Source: Rhizobium sp. WYJ-E13
GTDB lineage: Bacteria > Pseudomonadota > Alphaproteobacteria > Rhizobiales > Rhizobiaceae
Direction: 5' to 3'
DNA length: 64,000 bases
Assembly (NCBI RefSeq): GCF_018987265.1
Contig: NZ_CP076853.1
Location: forward strand, 620,001-684,000
A program made the translations under genes and the position numbers. Below, piece by piece: positions 1 through 9,472 of the stretch; positions within the stretch are counted from its first letter, which is position 1, and each line of letters begins with the position of its first letter. Under the pieces are notes generated by a model. The model saw nothing but the letters and a program-made list of their open reading frames with translations. It made no database searches and was not told the origin of the DNA.

Positions 1-39
1 ATGCGCACCTCGACCGAAGTTCCGGTCACGGTTGCCTGA
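1..39 (+). CDS. 3' end of a gene cut by the window edge
   Basis: The first 39 bases read through in frame 1 to a TGA with GC-rich third positions, giving a tail ending STEVPVTVA. A rho-independent terminator follows at 65-91, which supports a plus-strand gene ending here. Frame 3 is also open, to a TGA at 57-59, so the reading frame is not certain. Too little remains to assign a product. Confidence 0.35.
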   Translation: MRTSTEVPVTVA

Positions 40-64
40 TTGTCCTGCAGCGCCAGTGAATAAA

Positions 65-91
65 GGCCGGGGGCATCACTCCGGCTTTTTT
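65..91 (+). terminator. Rho-independent terminator, probably bidirectional
   Basis: Arms GCCGG (66-70) and CCGGC (81-85) are followed by six T (86-91). On the minus strand the same hairpin is followed by TTTATT, so it can also end the cytochrome peroxidase transcript that stops at 91. Confidence 0.75.
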
Positions 92-1389
92 CAGTGCGCC
101 GCTTGTTGTGCTGGGCTGGGCAGCTGATCCGCATCGGTCAGCGTGCCCAAGAAGGCGACGATGTCGTCGATCTCCGATTCCGTCAGTGCCGGCGAGTCGC
201 CGGGCTTGCGGCCGAAGGGCGGGTCGCGGTTGAGATTGTCCCAATAGGCCTGCGGAACATCGTCATATTTGCGGATCGTACCGTCGGCATCCCGAGGGTA
301 CCACCGACCGGGATCGCTGTCGCGCGTGGCGTAGAAGGAAACGACATCGCGTAGCGAATGGAAGTAGCCGTTGTGGAAGAAGCTCTTCTTCAGCGCCACA
401 TTGCGCAGCGTCGGCGTGCGGAACAGGCCGCAATAGTCCGGCCGATCCGTGAAGTCGGTACGCTGAGGGCCGCAGAGGCCGAGATCGTGATAATCAGGGT
501 CGCTGTTGGCGGGGATCGCCATGTTGCGCGGCACCGCCAACCCCAGGAAGCCGAAGTCCGAAAACTGCGGCGGCTCGCCGTCATTGGCGGGCTCGCTCAG
601 ATGACAGCTCGAACAGTTTCCCTTGGCCGGATCCTCGAAAAGTTCACGCCCACGCAGTTCCTGCGCCGTCAGTGCTCCCTTGCCGGCAAGGAAGGCGTCA
701 TAGCGGCTGGAATAGGGATAGAAGTCCGCTCTGCTCTGCTCGAAGGTGCTGAGCGCCTCGACCACACCCCGGAAGGCATCCTTGGCATCGCCGAAAATCT
801 CCTGGCCGAAAATCTCCCTGAAATCGTCGGCATAGGGCGCCTTGCTGAGTGAGGTGACGACTTGGGCTTCATCCCTGTTGCCCATTTCGAACGGTGAAAG
901 CAGCGGGATCTTCGCCTGGTCATAGCCGTGGTCCACGCGCCCGTCCCAGGTCAGGCCGCCGGTCGGCCCGTTGTCGACGCTTTCGTCGCCTTCATCCTCG
1001 GAATCGTAGAAATGCTCGGTGAAGGAGGGGACCGCCTGCAGATAGCGCAAGGTCGGCACGGCGCGCAGGCCCGGCTGGTCCATATGCGGCCCGCCCATTT
1101 CGACCGGCGTCGCGGCGGCCGGGGCGAAAGCATGATGCGGATCGTGGCAGGAGGCGCAAGCCTGTACGCCGGAGGCCGAAAGCGAGGCATCGGAGAACAT
1201 CTTGCGGCCGAGTTCCGTCAGGGCTTCGGCGCGGGCATAGGCCTCCGCCCGCGACATCGGACCGGGGTGTATGCCGCCGGTGATGGCCGCGCTGCTTTGC
1301 CGCAGGGGCGGAAGGCTGAAACCAAGCGCAGTCGCCGCCAAACCGAGCGCCAGACCGGATCGCAGCAGCCAGATAATCTTTGTCGTCAT
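91..1389 (-). CDS. Dihaem cytochrome c peroxidase, MauG/CcpA family
   Basis: 432 aa exported protein with an N-terminal hydrophobic signal (residues 4-25). Two haem c motifs are visible, CASCH at 78-82 and CSSCH at 259-263, the arrangement of bacterial dihaem cytochrome c peroxidases and MauG-like enzymes. These act in the periplasm, reducing peroxide with electrons from small cytochromes or oxidising protein substrates. The C-terminal FFHNGYFHSLRDVV block and the final EIDDIVAFLGTL helix are also typical. It is divergent from the AcpA-like phosphatase gene. Whether it is a true peroxidase or a MauG-like enzyme cannot be told from the sequence. Confidence 0.85.
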   Translation of the reverse strand: MTTKIIWLLRSGLALGLAATALGFSLPPLRQSSAAITGGIHPGPMSRAEAYARAEALTELGRKMFSDASLSASGVQACASCHDPHHAFAPAAATPVEMGGPHMDQPGLRAVPTLRYLQAVPSFTEHFYDSEDEGDESVDNGPTGGLTWDGRVDHGYDQAKIPLLSPFEMGNRDEAQVVTSLSKAPYADDFREIFGQEIFGDAKDAFRGVVEALSTFEQSRADFYPYSSRYDAFLAGKGALTAQELRGRELFEDPAKGNCSSCHLSEPANDGEPPQFSDFGFLGLAVPRNMAIPANSDPDYHDLGLCGPQRTDFTDRPDYCGLFRTPTLRNVALKKSFFHNGYFHSLRDVVSFYATRDSDPGRWYPRDADGTIRKYDDVPQAYWDNLNRDPPFGRKPGDSPALTESEIDDIVAFLGTLTDADQLPSPAQQAAH

Positions 1390-1599
1390 GCCAAGGATTC
1401 CAATGGGTTAACATCGTCCTCCCCATGATCGAACCTGACTGCAACAGATTGATGACGCGCGCCTGCCAGCCGTGGCGACGACCCGCCCGATGTCACAAAG
1501 TTGATAGACGGCAGGAATAGCGTCGCGCTTGCGCTTAGGCCTTTTCATTTCCGCCGGGCGCTCCTCTAGCCACGCCCCTTAGCCATGAGGTATACCGCC

Positions 1600-3144
1600 A
1601 TGACCAGACTGAAGCTTCTCCGCAATCTTTCGCTGGCCGGCTCGGCCATGCTGCCGCTGGTATCAGCCACGGCCGCTCATGCTGCGCCCGCCGGCATGGA
1701 CAAGATCCAGAATATCGTCGTCATCTACGCCGAAAACCGCAGTTTCGATAACCTCTATGGCAGCTTTCCGGGCGCCAATGGCCTCTCCAATGTCAGCGAA
1801 GGCCAGGCACGCCAGCTCGATCGCGATGGCGCGCCGCTTGCCGAACTGCCGCCGGCCTGGGGCGGCCTGACCGCCATGGGTGTGACGCCAGCCGTCACCG
1901 AGGCGCAGTCCGCACATCTCGCCAACGCCGCCTTCTCGATCGACGATCCCAAGGGTTTCGCGCAGTCGCCTTCCGTCATCACCCGCGACCTCTGGCACCG
2001 CTTCTATCAGGAGCAGATGCAGATCGACGGCGGCAAGAACGACAAGTTCGTCGCCTGGGCCGATTCCGGCAGCCTCGTCATGGGCCACTATGACGGCTCT
2101 ATCCTGCCCATGTGGCAGGTCGCCAAGAAATACGTTCTCGCCGACAACTTCTTTCAGGGCGCCTTCGGCGGCTCCTTCCTCAACCACTTCGCACTGGTCT
2201 GCGCCTGCGCGCCCTATTATGCCGACGCTGACAAGAGCCCTGCCAAACCCACCATCGCCAAGGTTGATGCAGACGGCACTTCGCTGACCGTTGCCGAAAA
2301 TGCACCAAAATCCGCCCTCGAAGGCGCTCCGAAATTCGTCTCCGACGGCAACCTCACGCCTGATTTCTACGCCGTCAACACCATGCAGCCACCCTACCAG
2401 CCGAGCGCCAATGCCCCGGCCAAGGATGGCGATACAGCCTATGCCGATCCTTCGCAGCCGAACACCCTGCCGCCGCAGCATGAAATCACCATCGGCGACC
2501 TGCTGTCGCTGAAGGGCGTCGCCTGGGCATGGTATAGCGGCGCCTGGCAGGCAGTCCTTGACGGCAAAAATGCCACGCCGGTGCCGAACTTCCAGTTCCA
2601 CCATCAGCCCTTCAACTACTTCGCCAATTTCGCGCCGGGCACGTCCGCTCGTGCCGAGCACCTGAAAGACGGCGGCCTTGCCGGGGAAGCCTTCATCAAG
2701 GATATCGACGACGGCAAACTGCCGGCCGTCTCCTTCTACAAGCCGCAGGGCAATCTCAACGAACACGGCGGCTACGCCGATATTTCGAGTGGTGACCAGC
2801 ATCTTGCCGATCTGATCTCGCATCTGGAGAGGAGCCCGCAATGGGACCACATGCTCGTGGTCGTCACCTATGACGAAAACGGCGGCTTCTGGGATCACGT
2901 CGCTCCGCCGAAGGCCGATCGCTGGGGACCGGGCAACCGCATCCCGGCCTTCATCATCTCGCCCTACGCCAAGGGCGGCATGGTCGATCACACGCAGTAC
3001 GACACGACCTCGATCCTGCGCCTGATCACCGCCCGCTACGACCTGCCGGTGCTGCCGGGCCTGCTCGCCCGCGACAAGGCGCTGGCGCTGAACAACGAGC
3101 CGCCGATGGGCAATCTGACGGCCGCCCTCGACCTGACGCGCTGA
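1600..3144 (+). CDS. Secreted acid phosphatase / phospholipase C-like phosphoesterase (AcpA type)
   Basis: 514 aa. The start at 1600 has GAGG nine bases upstream; an in-frame ATG at 1585 lacks a ribosome site. A signal peptide ends near AAHAAPAG. The mature protein opens with NIVVIYAENRSFDNLYG, the metal- and nucleophile-bearing block of the Phosphoesterase (PF04185) family. Near residue 425 it has VTYDENGGFWDH, the second conserved acidic/His block. Length and layout match AcpA-type acid phosphatases more than haemolytic phospholipases C, which carry extra C-terminal domains. It probably releases phosphate from organic esters in the periplasm or medium. A strong hairpin follows at 3162. Confidence 0.85.
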   Translation: MTRLKLLRNLSLAGSAMLPLVSATAAHAAPAGMDKIQNIVVIYAENRSFDNLYGSFPGANGLSNVSEGQARQLDRDGAPLAELPPAWGGLTAMGVTPAVTEAQSAHLANAAFSIDDPKGFAQSPSVITRDLWHRFYQEQMQIDGGKNDKFVAWADSGSLVMGHYDGSILPMWQVAKKYVLADNFFQGAFGGSFLNHFALVCACAPYYADADKSPAKPTIAKVDADGTSLTVAENAPKSALEGAPKFVSDGNLTPDFYAVNTMQPPYQPSANAPAKDGDTAYADPSQPNTLPPQHEITIGDLLSLKGVAWAWYSGAWQAVLDGKNATPVPNFQFHHQPFNYFANFAPGTSARAEHLKDGGLAGEAFIKDIDDGKLPAVSFYKPQGNLNEHGGYADISSGDQHLADLISHLERSPQWDHMLVVVTYDENGGFWDHVAPPKADRWGPGNRIPAFIISPYAKGGMVDHTQYDTTSILRLITARYDLPVLPGLLARDKALALNNEPPMGNLTAALDLTR

Positions 3145-3161
3145 TGCCGCGGCAATGTCTT

Positions 3162-3190
3162 GTCTTCTCCCCGGATGCCGGGGAGAAGAC
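3162..3190. terminator. Strong hairpin between convergent genes
   Basis: A perfect 13-bp stem (3162-3174 with 3178-3190) and a 3-base loop lie between the ends of the phosphatase and aldo-keto reductase genes. The T-tract is weak (TT then CG), so efficient intrinsic termination is an inference. Confidence 0.6.
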
Positions 3191-3208
3191 TTCGTACTGT
3201 CAGGATGT

Positions 3209-4213
<1,005 letters not shown>

Positions 4214-4604
4214 CTCTCATCCTTTCTTCCGCCTCTGCATAGGAGGCGATTTTGCCGTCGAGGACGCGAAGGCAGGCTTCGAGATCAGTCAAATGGACCC
4301 GGACACGCTCACGATGCTCTTCGAGCATCTCGCGACGCTCGCTGAAAGTGGCTTTCCCCTTGTCGGCAAGCTTTGCGTAAAGCAGCATGTCGCGGATCGG
4401 CATGCCCGTCGTCTTCAGACGGCCGACAAACTCGATCCAGGAAAGGATGGAAGCGTCATAGTCGCGTTGTCCGGATCGGTCGCGATCGGCATAGGGAAGC
4501 AAGCCGATACGCTCGTAATAACGCAGCGTATGAGCCGACAGACCGCACCGTCTCGCGAGGTCACTGATCTTCATGAGACACCTGTTCTCGTCACGACGCC
4601 AAGG

Positions 4605-4635
4605 AAGCTACGGCTTCGAGCGCACTCTAAGTCAA
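4605..4635 (-). promoter_or_regulatory. MerR-type promoter with 19-bp spacer and dyad
   Basis: On the minus strand, TTGACT (4635-4630) and TAGCTT (4610-4605) are separated by exactly 19 bp. The spacer overlaps an inverted repeat CTTCGAG-CGCA-CTCTAAG (4614-4631, plus-strand reading, one mismatch). Over-long spacers bridged by a dyad are the hallmark of promoters that MerR proteins activate by DNA distortion. The merR start lies 31 bp downstream. Confidence 0.75.
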
Positions 4636-4686
4636 GAGGCTTTTGGCGGCTGATTTTGCAGTCGTCAGATTCCGGGTTTTGCAGGA

Positions 4687-5133
4687 TCACGCCAGACGCT
4701 GCAGGTCGCGCCTCAGCCCATCCGCATCGCCATTTGGCAGTTTTGCTTCCAGCGCCGCATGCGTGCTCTCCCAGATAGGCAGCGCCTTTCGCAGCGCCGC
4801 CCGCCCATCATCCGTCAGGCAGAGCAGGCGGCCGCGCCGATCCCTCGGGTTCGGCACCACATCGACGAAACCCTTGCGCTGCAGCGGCTTCAGTGCCGCC
4901 GTCAGCGTCGTCTGGTCCATGGCGAGCAGGCTCGCGACAGGACCCATCGGCGGCGGTTCCGGCCGGTTCAGGGACATCAGCAGGGAGAACTGGCCGTTGG
5001 TAAGGCCGACGGGCCGCAGCGCGTCGTCGAACAGCCTTGCGAGCGCACGGGCGGCGCGCTGCACATGCAGGCACAGGCACGTGTCCCGCACCAGAAGCGT
5101 TGTCGAAAAAGGAATCGCGATCGGATTTGACAT
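4687..5133 (-). CDS. MarR-family transcriptional regulator
   Basis: 148 aa. The winged-helix block runs from about residue 45 to 110 (LTNGQFSLLMSLNRPEP, VASLLAMDQTTLTAALKPLQRKGFV, then DRRGRLLCLTDDGRAAL as the wing). It is divergent from the DUF899 gene. A 12-bp palindrome lies between them, 12 bp from this start codon, so it probably represses both itself and the thioredoxin-like gene. An N-terminal Cys pair (CLCLHVQ) could be redox-reactive; this is inference. Confidence 0.88.
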   Translation of the reverse strand: MSNPIAIPFSTTLLVRDTCLCLHVQRAARALARLFDDALRPVGLTNGQFSLLMSLNRPEPPPMGPVASLLAMDQTTLTAALKPLQRKGFVDVVPNPRDRRGRLLCLTDDGRAALRKALPIWESTHAALEAKLPNGDADGLRRDLQRLA

Positions 5134-5144
5134 GATCTATTTCT

Positions 5145-5156
5145 ATTGATATCAAT
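5145..5156. promoter_or_regulatory. Candidate MarR operator
   Basis: Perfect palindrome ATTGATATCAAT in the divergent interval between the MarR gene (start 5133) and the DUF899 gene (start 5223). Size and A/T-rich centre fit a MarR dimer site. Confidence 0.6.
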
Positions 5157-5222
5157 GTATTTAGTCAAGAAGAGGAGACTATCTGCCGGAAAATGCCGGC
5201 GCGCCGGAGGAGGGCGTAGACG

Positions 5223-5966
5223 ATGCTGAACAAGATGACTCAAAATCCCGTCGTTTCCCGCGAGGAATGGCTCGAAGCCCGCCGGGCTTTGCTCCTGAGA
5301 GAGAAAGAGGCGACCCATCTGAGAGACAAGGTGAATGCCGAGCGCATGGCTTTGCCCTGGGTGAAAGTCGACAAGGACTATATGTTCGACACGCCGCAGG
5401 GGCCGAAATCGCTCGCCGACCTTTTCGATGGCCGCAGCCAGTTGATGGTCTATCATTTCATGTTCGGCCCCGAATGGGAGGCCGGTTGCCCCGGCTGCTC
5501 ATTCCTCGCCGATCATCTTGACGGCACGCTGCCCCACCTCAACCACCACGACGTGACCCTTGTTGCCGTCGCCCGTGCGCCGCTCGCCAAGATCGAGGCC
5601 TACAAGAAGCGCATGGGCTGGAATTTCCCCTGGGTTTCGTCCTTCGGCAGCGATTTCAACTTCGATTATCATGTATCTTTCACGCCTGAGGACCTTGCCA
5701 AAGACAAAGTCTTTTATAACTTCTCGCCCACAGCGCCCTCTGACGCCAATGACGAACTGCCTGGACTTTCGGCCTTCTACAAAAATGAGAAGGGGGAAGT
5801 GTTCCATACCTATTCGAGCTATGCTCGCGGTGCGGAAGAAATACTCGGCACGTTGATGATCCTGGATCATGCCCCCAAGGGCCGCAACGAAGATTCGACC
5901 ATGGATTTCGTAAAACGCCACGATGAATATGAGGAAGCTCCCCAGGCTTCATCCTGCTGCCACTAA
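5223..5966 (+). CDS. DUF899 thioredoxin-like protein
   Basis: 247 aa, strong ribosome site GGAGGAGGG upstream. It shows the DUF899 pattern: LMVYHFMFGPEWEAGCPGCSF has a CxxC at about residues 89-92 in a thioredoxin-like fold, followed by ADHLDGTLPHLNHHDVTLVAVARAP. The extreme C-terminus ends SSCCH. DUF899 proteins are commonly found beside MarR/ArsR regulators and AHSA1/VOC/DUF1579 proteins, as here, but their biochemical role is not established. Probably MarR-regulated and transcribed with the DUF1579 and VOC genes downstream, or separated from them by the repeat at 5968. Confidence 0.85.
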   Translation: MLNKMTQNPVVSREEWLEARRALLLREKEATHLRDKVNAERMALPWVKVDKDYMFDTPQGPKSLADLFDGRSQLMVYHFMFGPEWEAGCPGCSFLADHLDGTLPHLNHHDVTLVAVARAPLAKIEAYKKRMGWNFPWVSSFGSDFNFDYHVSFTPEDLAKDKVFYNFSPTAPSDANDELPGLSAFYKNEKGEVFHTYSSYARGAEEILGTLMILDHAPKGRNEDSTMDFVKRHDEYEEAPQASSCCH

Positions 5967-5967
5967 C

Positions 5968-6011
5968 GCAGTTCCAGCAAAAGTATTGCGCGGTTTTGCG
6001 TTCGGAATTGC
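5968..6011. repeat. REP-like palindromic intergenic repeat, copy 1
   Basis: 44-bp imperfect palindrome starting GCAGTTCCAGCAAAAG and ending GCGTTCGGAATTGC, immediately after the DUF899 stop codon. Nearly the same sequence occurs at 6542-6586. Its ends pair (GCAxTTCC with GGAATTGC), so it would fold in RNA. Confidence 0.7.
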
Positions 6012-6055
6012 TTGAAACATCTAGCCAGCCATCCATCATCCGGAGGAGAAGGACG

Positions 6056-6520
6056 ATGAAGACTGCAGAAGTGCTGAAGGAGCACGCCTTCCTGGAGAGA
6101 ATGGTCGGTCACTGGGCCGTTGCCGCTTCGGACATGACCGGCGACAAGCCTTGGGAGGAGACCGTGCGCTCCCTGCAAGGCATCTGGTTCGTTGCCGAAG
6201 GCACGGGTGAAATGACCGACGGCAAGCAGGCGACGACGATCCTGACCCTCGGCTACGACTCGAGCAAAAGCAAATATGTAGGCAGCTGGATCGGCTCGAT
6301 GATGGACTACATGTGGACCTATGAGGGCGAGGTCGAGCCCTCGGGTAATGTTCTGTCGCTCTACACCAGGGGGCCGGCCTTCGAAGGCGATGGCTTTGCC
6401 GACTATCGCGAGCAGATCACCTTCCTCGACGACAACGTCAGAACCTTCACGTCAAGCGTCAAGGAAGCTGACGGCACCTGGAAGCAGTTCATGGAAGTCA
6501 AATATACCCGCAAGCGCTGA
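6056..6520 (+). CDS. DUF1579 family protein
   Basis: 154 aa soluble protein. The start at 6056 has GGAGGAGAAGGA upstream; an upstream in-frame ATG at 5996 lies next to the repeat and lacks a site. HAFLERMVGHWAV at the N-terminus and the later KSKYVGSWIGSMMDYMWTYEGEV are the DUF1579 pattern (a lipocalin-like beta barrel of unknown ligand). The gene sits between two copies of the same palindromic repeat and between DUF899 and VOC genes. Function unknown. Confidence 0.8.
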   Translation: MKTAEVLKEHAFLERMVGHWAVAASDMTGDKPWEETVRSLQGIWFVAEGTGEMTDGKQATTILTLGYDSSKSKYVGSWIGSMMDYMWTYEGEVEPSGNVLSLYTRGPAFEGDGFADYREQITFLDDNVRTFTSSVKEADGTWKQFMEVKYTRKR

Positions 6521-6541
6521 AATCGCCGGGACATCTCAAGC

Positions 6542-6586
6542 GCAATTCCAGCAAAAGTGCGAGAGCGGTTTTGTGTCCGGAATTGC
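6542..6586. repeat. REP-like palindromic intergenic repeat, copy 2
   Basis: 45-bp palindrome starting GCAATTCCAGCAAAAG and ending TGTCCGGAATTGC, matching copy 1 at 5968-6011 in the same orientation. It lies between the DUF1579 stop and the VOC ribosome site. Confidence 0.7.
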
Positions 6587-6631
6587 GTAAAATAACGAGA
6601 CAGAACTCAAGCGTGGACCGAGGAGAACACG

Positions 6632-7408
6632 ATGTCCAATACGCATGGCAAGTTCATATGGTGCGAACTGATGACGCCGGACCCCGATGCGGCGGCAAAA
6701 TTCTACGGATCGGTCGTCGGCTGGACATCGAGCAAAATGCCGGCGGCGGACCAGCCGGAATATGTCATCTTCGAAGCAAACGGCGTCAGGGTCGCCGGCA
6801 TGATGCCTTTTCCGGCAGAGCTGGAAGGGCAGGGCATTCCGCCGAACTGGACCGGTTATGTCGCCGTCGACGATGTCGATCAATCGGCGCGCGACTTCTC
6901 GGCAAATGGCGGCACCGTCCGCCGCCAGCCGGCCGATATTCCGGGCATCGGCCGCTTTGCCGTGGTAGCCGATCCTGACGGAGCGGTGCTCTGCATCATG
7001 ACGCCGCTGCCGATGGAAAATCCGCCACCGGAACTGCCCTTCGACACGCCCGGCCATGTCGGCTGGCGCGAGCTCTACGCCAACGATGGCGCCAAGGCCT
7101 TCGACTTCTATTCCAAGCTCTTTGGCTGGACGAAGGACCAGGACTTCGACATGGGACCGATGGGCATCTACCACATCTTCGCCGAACACGGAAAACAGAC
7201 CGGCGGCATGATGACCCGCCCGCCGGAAGTCGGCATGGCCTTCTGGTCCTATTATTTCACCGTGCCGGCGCTCGATGCTGCGATCGAGCGCGTCAATACC
7301 GGCGGCGGCAAGGTCGTCAACGGTCCCATGGAAGTTCCCGGCGGCTGGGTCTGTCAGGGGATGGATCCGCAGGGGGCCTATTTCTGCCTCTCGGCGGGCA
7401 AGCGGTAG
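6632..7408 (+). CDS. VOC (glyoxalase/bleomycin-resistance) family protein
   Basis: 258 aa with two tandem VOC modules. The first opens GKFIWCELMTPDPDAAAKFYGSVVGW; the second opens GHVGWRELYANDGAKAFDFYSKLFGW at about residue 137. Each gives the paired beta-alpha-beta-beta-beta units that form a metal or ligand cavity. This double-VOC arrangement is common in actinobacterial and rhizobial hydroxylase-like proteins, but substrate and activity cannot be assigned. Ribosome site AGGAGAA is ideally placed. Confidence 0.85.
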   Translation: MSNTHGKFIWCELMTPDPDAAAKFYGSVVGWTSSKMPAADQPEYVIFEANGVRVAGMMPFPAELEGQGIPPNWTGYVAVDDVDQSARDFSANGGTVRRQPADIPGIGRFAVVADPDGAVLCIMTPLPMENPPPELPFDTPGHVGWRELYANDGAKAFDFYSKLFGWTKDQDFDMGPMGIYHIFAEHGKQTGGMMTRPPEVGMAFWSYYFTVPALDAAIERVNTGGGKVVNGPMEVPGGWVCQGMDPQGAYFCLSAGKR

Positions 7409-7486
7409 ATCGCAGAATAGCGCGTATGCATCTCACGCTTCTTCATTCCTGAAAAAGGCAGGAACGAAGAGTTTGAATTGCGTGCC

Positions 7487-7529
7487 GTGTGGCCCCTCAT
7501 CTGCCTGCCGGCATCTGAAGGGGCCACAC
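7487..7529. terminator. Long stem-loop between convergent genes
   Basis: Perfect 11-bp inverted repeat GTGTGGCCCCT (7487-7497) and AGGGGCCACAC (7519-7529) with a 21-base loop, between the VOC gene and the convergent ABC-F gene. There is no clear T-tract, so it may be a 3'-end processing or protection hairpin rather than an intrinsic terminator. Confidence 0.5.
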
Positions 7530-7556
7530 GACGCGACTGACGACGAGGTGTAGCCT

Positions 7557-9092
7557 TCAAACACCGCTATTCAGCCCGCCAACGCTCGCAAAGAACCCTT
7601 CCGGGCTCTCCACTTCCACCAGCTTTTTCCGCTCGATCAGCCAGAAGCGATTGCCGACCGCCCGCACGAAACTGCGGTCGTGCGAGACGAGCAGGCAGCT
7701 TGCCTCATGCGCCATCAGCTCCCTCTCCAGCGCCTCCTGCCCCTCGATATCGAGATGGTTGGTGGGCTCGTCGAGCAGGTAGAAGTTCGGCTGCGTCAGC
7801 CTGAGCACCAGCATGCCGAGCCGCGCCTTCTGCCCGCCGGATAGCAGCTTTACGGGCTTGCCCTGCATCTCGATCGTCATGCCGGCGCCGGCGAGCAGCG
7901 AGCGCGCCCGCTGATCGCCGACATCGAAGCGGCGGATGATCGTCTGCAGCGGTGTGTCGGCATCGCTGAGATCGGCAAGCAACTGGTCGCCATAGCCAAG
8001 CACCAGCGAGGGTGTGGCCTTGATGCCGGCGTGTGCCGTGTCCGGCCCGGCGATCGCCGCGCGTAGCATGGAGATCAGCCGTGACTTACCGGCGCCGTTG
8101 AGGCCGAGCAGCACGATGCGGTCGCCCTGGCAGATGAACTGCCGGCCCGTGCGGAAGAGCAGGGTGCCATCAGGCGTCGTGACCTCTGCATCTTCAAGCG
8201 TCATCAGAACCTTGGCATGCGTGCCCCGATTGGCGAGCCGGATTGCGCCGGCCGACCGTTCCAGATGGGCGGGCTTTGCCGTCTCCTCCAGCTTTTCGGC
8301 GCGTTGTTTCAGCTGTTTCGTCTTGACCACCAGCAGGTCGCTGCCGGAATTGATGCCGATATTGTTGAGCTTCGCCGCCTGCTTGCGAAGCTGCTCGACC
8401 GTCTTCATGTCCTTTTCGTAGCGTCGCGCATCTGAAGCATCCGCTTCGTCGAGGGCGGCACGCGCCCGGCTGTAGGGCAGGGCGAAGGCAGCCGATTGCT
8501 CCGGCCGCAGGAAGAGGGTCCGGTTGGTCGTCGCATCGAGAAAGGCGCGGTCGTGGCTGGAGATGATGACGGGCGTGTCGCGCGGCAGCATATTCAGCCA
8601 GGTCTCAAGCTGTGCGATCTTTTCGAGATCGAGATGGTTGGTCGGCTCGTCGAGCAGCAGCACATCGGGTTCATTCACCCATGTGCGGGCGATCAATGCC
8701 AGCCGCTGCCAGCCGCCGCTGAGCTGCCGAAGCTGCCGTTCGCGCAACTCCTCGGGCACTTCGAGCGATTCCAGCACGACATCCGCCCGCCAGCTTTCGC
8801 TTTCGGCCTGATCGGGCGCAAGGGCGTGCAAGACGGCATCGCGGAAAGTGGCGTCGAGAAGGGCTGACGGCACATTCTGCTCGACATGGCCGATGGTGAG
8901 CCCCCGCGCTTTGGTGATCTCGCCTTCGGTCGGCTCCAGTGTTCCCGTCATGATCCTGAGCAGGGTGGATTTGCCGCGCCCGTTCGCAGCCACGAGGCCA
9001 AGCCGGTCGCCGGCATTGACGACGAGGTTGAGCTTCGAGAACAGCGGCGCGGACAGCACGATGCCGAGATTGCGGATATTGATGAGGGTCAT
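7557..9092 (-). CDS. ABC-F family ATPase
   Basis: 511 aa from the ATG at 9092 (MTLINIRNLGIVLSAPLF, the normal ABC-F opening); upstream in-frame codons to 9206 do not look coding. Two ABC domains without membrane segments. First: Walker A GLVAANGRGKSTLL, signature LSGGWQRLALIARTWV, Walker B LLLDEPTNHLD. Second: GLNGAGKSRLI, LSGGQKARLGMLVL, LLDEPTNHLD. A charged linker between them runs from about residue 235 to 300. ABC-F proteins act on the ribosome (translation control, or target protection against antibiotics). Which one applies here cannot be told. Confidence 0.92.
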   Translation of the reverse strand: MTLINIRNLGIVLSAPLFSKLNLVVNAGDRLGLVAANGRGKSTLLRIMTGTLEPTEGEITKARGLTIGHVEQNVPSALLDATFRDAVLHALAPDQAESESWRADVVLESLEVPEELRERQLRQLSGGWQRLALIARTWVNEPDVLLLDEPTNHLDLEKIAQLETWLNMLPRDTPVIISSHDRAFLDATTNRTLFLRPEQSAAFALPYSRARAALDEADASDARRYEKDMKTVEQLRKQAAKLNNIGINSGSDLLVVKTKQLKQRAEKLEETAKPAHLERSAGAIRLANRGTHAKVLMTLEDAEVTTPDGTLLFRTGRQFICQGDRIVLLGLNGAGKSRLISMLRAAIAGPDTAHAGIKATPSLVLGYGDQLLADLSDADTPLQTIIRRFDVGDQRARSLLAGAGMTIEMQGKPVKLLSGGQKARLGMLVLRLTQPNFYLLDEPTNHLDIEGQEALERELMAHEASCLLVSHDRSFVRAVGNRFWLIERKKLVEVESPEGFFASVGGLNSGV

Positions 9093-9472
9093 GATCTGAT
9101 CCTGGTCTTGCCGAGCCATCACGCATATCCGGGGCTTCCAGCCATCGACGGAAAAGCGCGTTATGCTTGGCGGATTATGAAATGCTGCGGCTTGAACGGC
9201 GGGCATTCAGGTGCAGCAGGGCCACTAGGGGCAGACCAGGAAGAGATTCGCGAGAAACGGTCTCTGGTCAGCCCTGCAAACGCATCTGCAGGGCGTTGAC
9301 TGGGCCACGCTGGCGATGATGCCGGAAATAGGTATTCACGCGCAGCCCTCCTTTTTTCTCGGTTGCAGCGGAGAAATACCATTGCTTGCGGCTGGAAACA
9401 AGGGATCACGATGGCAGCAAACACGCTCAGATGGTATGAAAGGCCTTCATCAGCCGGGATCGGGGACGTGGG
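9093..9472. other. Non-coding interval with one hairpin
   Basis: 380 bases between the ABC-F start and the GNAT start. I see no convincing gene. It holds a perfect 8-bp hairpin GCCCTGCA / TGCAGGGC (9271-9278 and 9287-9294) with an 8-base loop and no T-tract. Otherwise it is probably leader and promoter sequence for the divergent genes. Confidence 0.5.

Noticed and set aside
1440..1530. Possible Pho box (ATGTCACAAAGTTGATAGAC) upstream of the phosphatase
   Set aside because: Only loosely like CTGTCAT repeats; spacing and second half-site are poor.
1663..2991. 442-codon open frame on the minus strand
   Set aside because: Antisense shadow of the phosphatase gene, whose motifs and signal peptide are unmistakable.
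9271..9294. 8-bp hairpin as a terminator
   Set aside because: No T-tract and no gene ending just upstream on either strand; kept only as a note in the interval entry.
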